From: Eublepharis macularius | Lineage: Eukaryota; Chordata; Lepidosauria; Squamata; Eublepharidae | DNA: 64,000 nt | Assembly (NCBI RefSeq): GCF_028583425.1 | Contig: NC_072797.1 | Location: 21,796,001 to 21,860,000 of the forward strand | Reading direction: 5' to 3' | Shown: piece after piece, positions 58,348-64,000 of the stretch | How the letters are laid out: each line of letters begins with the position of its first letter | How positions within the stretch are numbered: position 1 is the first letter of the stretch | The notes under the pieces: generated by a model | What the model was told of the DNA's origin: nothing | The model's database searches: none | Seen by the model: only the letters and a program-made list of their open reading frames with translations | Program-made: the position numbers and the translations under genes

Positions 58348-58779
58348 AATCTCTCTGCATGAGACGTCTCTGTGCATGTTCCTCAAGTGTAGGGAGACAC
58401 AATGTTATCCAGGAAGCTTAGTTTAAAAAGACAGAGCTGGCAGAAATCGCTCCCAAGAGAGTTTGTTAATTTAATCTTCACCTCCCCAAAGGCTCTGTCA
58501 ATTTCATCTCTCCAGTCTAAAACTGTGGGATCACAACCAGAGGGCAACGAGAAATGGAAATGGGATGGAGCTGCCTTCCAGAGCTGGGCTTGGACCTGGA
58601 GAGGTTATAATGAGCTGAAGTTTCCCTTCTGGCATTTTACAGCCCCTTCACACAGATCCAGTTTATAGCGAAGTCTAAGCCTTGCCACTGGGTCTCTCTT
58701 TTTAAACTTCCCTTCCCAGCTAACATTGCACCTCCCAACATGTGTTTTTCACGTGTCAGATGTCTTGTGTAGAGAGACT
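58348..58779. mobile_element. Long-TIR MITE, AGTCTCTCTACAC family (432 bp)
   Basis: AATCTCTCTGCATGAGACGT against the complement of GTCTTGTGTAGAGAGACT, with inner arms TTTAAAAAGACAGAGCTGG. It is related to 33633-34029. No clear duplication was seen. Confidence 0.7.
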
Positions 58780-59175
58780 AAGACAGGACATTTTTTCTCC
58801 AGGCAGTTGGCAACCCTAGGTCAGTCATTTGTCCTACAGAGCCAACAGACAGGGCAGAGAAGACAAGGGCTGCCCCAGTGTTGCCTGTTTTCACTGGTAT
58901 TCAGGAATTTACTGCTTCTGAATATAGAGCTTCCCTTTGGTCACTAAGGCTAGTAGCCATTGATGGACCTTTCCACCACTAACTAGGGGCTGGTCTTCTT
59001 AGCCCTTCTGCAAGCACAGCATGTGTTCTACCGTGGAGTCATACTGTTTAGCAGATGAACTTTTTTCTGTCCTATCCTTTTATATCCATGCCAAAGACGG
59101 TTTTCCTTGCTTAATTTCTTGGAGTCAGTTGCTGATAAAGGTAGAGAGGAAGAAATCGTTATTATTAAAAAGTGG

Positions 59176-59400
59176 TAATCATTCATTCATTCATGGACTC
59201 AAGGCAGATTACATAGTGTGAGCTGAGTACAGTCAATATCAAGGACATTTCAATAAACAATGCCACAGGGTATATAAAAGTGAATTTGCAAAGACATGAC
59301 ATCAGGAGAAATCCAATACAGAGTTGAAGAAATGCTGAAACAGCATAAGCAGTTCTAAGGCACAACACAGAACTACCCCATAGGATCATACTTAAAAGCG
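59176..59400 (-). mobile_element. L2-like LINE 3' end, minus strand
   Basis: On the minus strand it matches the 41490-41802 element: TTTCAGCATTTCTTCAACTC, GAAATGTCCTTGATATTGAC, TATGTAATCTGCCTTGAGTC and an (ATGA) tail. Confidence 0.72.
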
Positions 59401-60340
59401 TAACCCTTTGTATAATTTAAATATTGAGTTGATTTTAATTATTTCCCCTAAAGTATTTTCATATCAAGGGCCAGACTTGCTTGTACTGGATACTGCTATT
59501 CTGGACACATTTCCACAAATCCACAACTGAACTGATTCCCTGCTGTATTTTCAGTTTGGATGTTCCACAGGGCATTCCACATCTGGGCTCAAACTTATTT
59601 AATTACCGCAGAAAGCGGATAGGGAACAGCAAAACATTTATTCCAATTAGACTACACGGTGTAACAAAAACAGACCCTAAATTGATCTACTTGAAAATGC
59701 AAAGTGCTTTTTATGCAGCAATAGTTTTACAAACACAGTTATTTCAGCATCAGTCACTCACAGCTAACTCACAAGCTTTAGTTTAAATTCACCTTGACAA
59801 CTTTATAATAGACTTCTTACTCTCTGGTCTTTGTTCACGTATCTACTTGATCTTGGCTAGCCAAAACAGCTTTCAATTTTCTAAAACATTGCACTGTTTT
59901 CTAGTGCTTATCATGTAGCTTTTGAATAAAAAAATTCCAATGCTAATTAGCTGTAGGGCTTTTTACTTCTTCATTTTGTAATAACCAGCTTGAGAGCACC
60001 ATAGCTGTTTCCTACACAGCTCCACAAGTTACAAGGTAAATCCCCCCAAAAATGGGATGGAGGATTCTGAATGCAAAAAACTAGATCCAAATAGTTATAT
60101 TCAAAACAACCTGAATGTTGTCTTTCTTTCATCTCAAAGCATCGGGGCTGATGGATTTAATTACAGATGTGAACAAAAGCCCCTGGAGGCAACTAACCAT
60201 TCCCTCCCTCCTTTTATTCACTTTGAAAGCATCTATAGGCTTATGCTTGTAACTTTTCCAGAAAAGAGGAGCAACTCATACTGGACTGGGAAGTGAAAGT
60301 GACCTGGGAACAAGTCCTTGTGGCGCAACAAGCCAGGGGT

Positions 60341-60519
60341 GCAATAATAATACACTAATAACATTCGATTTATATACCGCCCTTCAGGACAATTTAATGC
60401 CCACTCAGAGCAGTTTACAAAGTGTGTTACTATTATCCTCATGACAATCACCCTGTGAGGTGAGTGGGGCTGAGAGAGCTGTGACTGACCCAAGGTCACC
60501 CAGCTGGCTTCAAGTGGAG
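60341..60519 (-). repeat. tRNA-derived SINE, body
   Basis: The complement of the Sauria-like SINE body (ATATACCGCCCTTCAGGAC, CTCAGAGCAGTTTACAAAG, AAGGTCACCCAGCTGGC). Its head is displaced to 60763-60815 by a plus-strand SINE. Confidence 0.8.
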
Positions 60520-60762
60520 GAGTAGTTAAGGGCACGGGACTCTAATGTGGAGAGCTGGGTTTGATTCTCTACTCCTCCACTTGAAGCCTGCTGGGTGACC
60601 TTGGGTCAGTCACAGCTCTTCCAGAGCTCTCTCACCCCACCCACCTCACAGGGTGATTGTTATGGGGATAATAATAACATACTTTGTAAACCGCTCTGAG
60701 TGGGTGTTAAGTTGTCCTGAAAAGTGGCATATAAATTGAATGTTATTGTTGTTATTATTAAG
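60520..60762 (+). repeat. tRNA-derived SINE, nested, plus orientation
   Basis: Box B-like GGTTTGATTCTCTACTCC, then CTGGGTGACCTTGGGTCAG, AAACCGCTCTGAGTGGGTG and ATATAAATTGAATGTTATTG with ATT repeats. The 5' head is shortened. Confidence 0.8.
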
Positions 60763-60815
60763 CCTGGTCCTCCAGATTAGAGTCCTGCCACTCTTAACCA
60801 CTACACCAAACTGGC
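60763..60815 (-). repeat. tRNA-derived SINE head (split part)
   Basis: On the minus strand it reads AGCCAGTTTGGTGTAGTGG, TTAAGAGTGGCAGGACTC and CTGGAGGACC, the tRNA-like head of the minus SINE at 60341-60519. Confidence 0.78.
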
Positions 60816-61352
60816 TATCTGGCCCACTCTGCAAGGCCTGCATAGCCCGGTAGATCCAGCAATGGGCATTAGCTCATCCATTGCTTCCTCTTTCAAACTG
60901 ATAGCAGTACAAGAGATAGTACAGGTTGAACTAACACCCATGACTACTGCCAATGATCTTAGCTGAATGGCCCCTGAGGCTCTGGCAGAGATGCTCGGTT
61001 TTGGCTTTGCATACCTATACACCAGTGGCCCACTGGGAAATTTCCCAGTAAGTTAAACGGTCAGTTTGCTCCTGGGAGCAGCCTAACAATTTATGTTTTT
61101 GCCAGTATCCACACATTGATCCTTCCTACAGTCTGCACTGCAACTCAATAAAGCCTCAAGTTCTCTCTTCAAAGGGCTAGTCTTTAATCATATTAAAGAC
61201 TCACTATCAACGGTTCTACGTGGAAAATGTTTTCTGCCCATCTCTCAAACTAGAGCAGTTTCTTGAGGAGCATCCACACCAAGTTGTCATCCCATTGTTC
61301 TACTTTCATGATTTCCCATGAAGATAGTTTCAGCCTGCAGTAGAACAGCAAG

Positions 61353-61500
61353 ATTTGAATCCAGTGGCACCTTAAAGATTTCCAGGCTATTAGCTTTTGA
61401 GAGCCAAGGCTTCCTTGAGCATGTGATGAGGGAGCCTTGATTCTTGAAAGCTTATACCCTGAAAATCTGGTTGGTCTTTAAGGTACTACTGGACTTGAAT
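61353..61500. mobile_element. Penelope-like inverted fragment (diverged subfamily)
   Basis: The left arm (GATTTGAATCCAGTGGCACC, TTAAAGATTTCC, TTAGCTTTTGAGAG) and right arm (GAGCCTTGATTCTTGAAAGC, TTATACCCTG, GGTCTTTAAGGTACTACTGG) are inverted copies joined beside a GTGATGA box. This is the same head-to-head layout as at 29550. Confidence 0.7.
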
Positions 61501-62026
61501 CACGATTTCCCCTGATTTACACCAGCGTTTCCCAAACCTGCTTTGATCTGATCTTTACCAAAGGACAGGAGTCATATTAGGTTTGCCTGTAGCGTGGTCA
61601 GCAAAGGGACAGATTTCCAAAGCTCCCTGCCCACACCCAGTGTTATCGTCCTTCCATATTCCCTTGAGTCCATCATTTCCCCATTTTAATATACCTTGAT
61701 TTTTTAAAAAAAACCCTCTAGCCATAGTGGTGGGGAGGGGGAACGGTGGGCACAAGAGGACTTCTTGGAGAATACACACCGGCTTTCTTGCCACTTGCAC
61801 ATGCCTCTACATTCTCAGCAGCAATGAATGCACAATGAGGAATTGTCCTACTGTGGAAGTAGTATTGCCAAGTGTCTGGTTTCCCCCCGGACAGTACCGT
61901 TTTTTCTGGGACTGTCCGGGGCAAATGCAGTTAAAAAACTGGGCATATTTTTGAGCATGAGGGAGGAGGGGCAGCTGGCTGCTGTCGTCCATGAGCTGGA
62001 GGCAGCATCAGCAGGCCTTCCTGTGA

Positions 62027-62128
62027 TTGGCGCAAGGTCACCCAGCAAGCTTCCCAGAGCAGGGATTTGAAACTGGTTCTTCCAGATCCTAGTCCAACAC
62101 TCTAACTACACTATACCATACTGGCTCC
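62027..62128 (-). repeat. tRNA-derived SINE head fragment
   Basis: The plus strand reads AAGGTCACCCAGCAAGC, CAGATCCTAGTCCAACACTC, ACTACACTATACCATACTGG, the complement of a SINE head with a diverged box B region. Confidence 0.7.
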
Positions 62129-64000
62129 CTATATTGAGTTCCCATAGGGAGCTGCTGTATGGCTGCCAGTCACTGTGGCGACCACGTGGCAGACATAAAG
62201 TGCAATTTGGTCCAGGGAGAAAAGCAGATAGGCACAACTATCAGTTGTTTGATGCACCTTAAGGGCGCAGTATTTCTTTCTCTGGGGATCCAGTGTGGGA
62301 TAACAGCTTTCCTGCTCTGAAGGAGTGCTCCTCTGCCTATGTTCGATATGTATATTTGTAAATAAAGAAAATACTACAAAATACGATATCTGCTTCTCTT
62401 TCCTTAAAAGGTAACTAACGGCCTCCTGGAGAGAAGGGAGCAATATGCTTTCATAGCAGCATTTTGAATGCAATAATGATCAGAGAGGACCAGCTGTAGC
62501 AAGTTGATAGTCCGCTTTAGATCAATGATTCCCCCTCAATGTCCCTGATCCCCCTTTTTTGTACCACCGGCAACAGAATAACCTCATCCGACTTATATTT
62601 GTGATGGAAGGCAGCACGCGTACACAGCCTGGCTTGGGATTGCTGATAAATATGGTGAAGGTTTTTAAAGTTTAGATACAGGCTTTGATTGTATCGCTAC
62701 TGAACCTTTATACAGCCACATTCGAGCTACAGAACTTTGAAGCCAGCTGAGAGTTGTCAGATAAAAAGTGGCGGACAGAAGACAAATTGAAATCATTCTG
62801 TTTCTGTTATCCTATTAATGTAAGTATAGACCAAAATAAAAGCCTTGCATAATAATTTGAACAACAGATACCACAAGTGGGGGACCTGGGAGGACTTGTG
62901 GGGGCATCTCATTTTCCCCTCCCATACCATGTTGTCCTTGAATACTGTTATGGTTGCCTAGTAATAGCCACTGAAGGCATCTGGTTAAAGCTACAGGCAC
63001 TCCTTTTATCCTTTTTGGTTTTTTAACTCCTGATTTATTTATTTTTAGATTTCAGATTTTTCTGCAAACTTGAGGCAATTTTTAGGTGTGTAGGGAGATC
63101 GGTCTTGTCCATTCATGGCTCCAGTCTCCAGATTTAAGTATCTGCAGATCAGGAGGACCACTTGGCTATTAGTATCGTCATTGAATACTGGTTCATTCAT
63201 GCATGTGGTCCCTCATGCCATATGTCTCTTTTTAAAAATTACTGCATGTATATAATGAGATATTCATTTAAATATTTATTCACCACTTTAAAAAAACTAC
63301 CATATTTAAAAGCATCAAATTTGTTTCCTGATGTTACCAACCAGTCAGTACCATGTGCAGGCGCCTTCTTCCACAAAACCCTTAGCCAGTCCTCCGGACT
63401 GATCTTGACTTTTGAGAGAAAAGGAGTTGCTTGAACGAAATGTGCTGAGTGTGTTTTCAAAATGGTCCCACTGCTCAAAGAAATATGTGTTTGTGCTCAC
63501 CTGTCGTGGTACTAATCTCATTTTTATATTGCACTAAAACCATCTAAACAGCTTTCCATAGTCTTGCTTGCTCAAAATCCAAAACCATGTCCTCTATAAA
63601 GTGCTGTTTAAAAAAGCCACCTGTGCATAATAAAAAGAACTTCTGTTGTTTACTCAAAACACTGCTGGTCAAGCATTAAAAAGTTCCATCTTTGGAATTT
63701 AGAATGCTCTGCAGCTCAGTTTTTATTTCAGTTCACCAAATGATGGCAGTAAAGCCTATACGAGTCCACTGCAATCTCCACAGGATTGATTAACTAGCCA
63801 GCTAATACATTTATGACAGCAGAGGCAGATAGTCAAAGCTGGTGTCTGAACCAAGTGCCAAAGGAAGCAAAAATCAAAGGGTGTCAAATGCAAGTGAGGT
63901 TTATTTTCTTTAGATGCATACTAGTTATATATTAAGGCAGGTCAAAACTGTTCGTATTCAATGAGGAAGTAAAGTTAGGCAGGCTCAAAAAGGGGCAAAT

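Larger units (their letters stand above)
58026..58817 (+). mobile_element. hAT MITE, AGGGTTGCCAAC family, with nested insertions
   Basis: It starts AGGGTTGCCAACAGACTGG and ends GCAGTTGGCAACCCT. The flanks TGGTCAAC and AGGTCAGT are partly alike. A SINE fragment (58164-58332) and a long-TIR MITE (58348-58779) lie inside. Confidence 0.6.
51950..64000 (-). other. 5' part of window: intron upstream of the spacer exon
   Basis: The preceding ADAMTS12 exon is not in the window. Apart from the listed elements, 59400-60330, 60820-61350, 61510-62020 and 62130-64000 hold nothing I can name. A truncated SINE head (62027-62128) is included below. Confidence 0.65.

Noticed and set aside
61416..61460. Hammerhead motif in the 61.4 kb Penelope fragment
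   Set aside because: The core box is GTGATGA and stem III does not pair (GCTTATACC). It is too decayed to call.

Overview
The window is vertebrate nuclear DNA, most likely from a squamate reptile; a gecko is only a guess. The evidence is one large, widely spaced gene with GT/AG introns, set in dense transposon DNA typical of lizards: tRNA-derived SINEs, SINEs derived from 5S rRNA, L1 and L2-like LINEs, Penelope-like elements, hAT-type and other hairpin MITEs, and short non-autonomous Helitrons.

The only host gene I can support is the 3' half of ADAMTS12, on the minus strand. Nine exons read from high to low coordinates: spacer domain (51705-51949), end of spacer plus start of a thrombospondin type 1 repeat (TSR) (49669-49810), TSR exons (46700-46826, 36149-36359), one 1,050-base exon holding a TSR, the mucin-like module and the start of the next TSR (32352-33401), three C-terminal TSR exons (21127-21279, 16888-17061, 15659-15812), and the PLAC exon with the stop codon (12685-12851). 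All splice sites and phases join into one 806-residue reading frame. The protease, disintegrin and Cys-rich exons lie beyond base 64000. The locus shows seven TSRs in the whole predicted protein, if the unseen central one is present, against eight known in mammalian ADAMTS12. One C-terminal TSR exon appears to be missing.

Bases 1-12684 are the 3' flank, with a two-unit tandem repeat directly after the stop codon, an L1 copy split by a DNA transposon, and several MITEs. The introns hold three Helitrons (14050-15542, 22794-23887, 39331-39619). The first contains a 103-base tandem array and a nested hAT element. A Penelope cluster lies at 27.4-31.8 kb, and includes two head-to-head inverted insertions with separate 13-base target duplications, an open GIY-YIG endonuclease frame and hammerhead-ribozyme-like motifs. 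There is also a decayed L1 with a readable reverse transcriptase (42.8-46.0 kb), a family of long-TIR hairpins with 5-base duplications, and a probable solo LTR (52337-53664). The first 12 kb of the intron upstream of the spacer exon carries nested SINEs, hAT elements and two LINE 3' ends with a cysteine/histidine knuckle.

The most notable items are the Penelope inverted composites with hammerhead-like motifs, the Helitron carrying a satellite and a nested hAT, and the apparent loss of one TSR exon from ADAMTS12.
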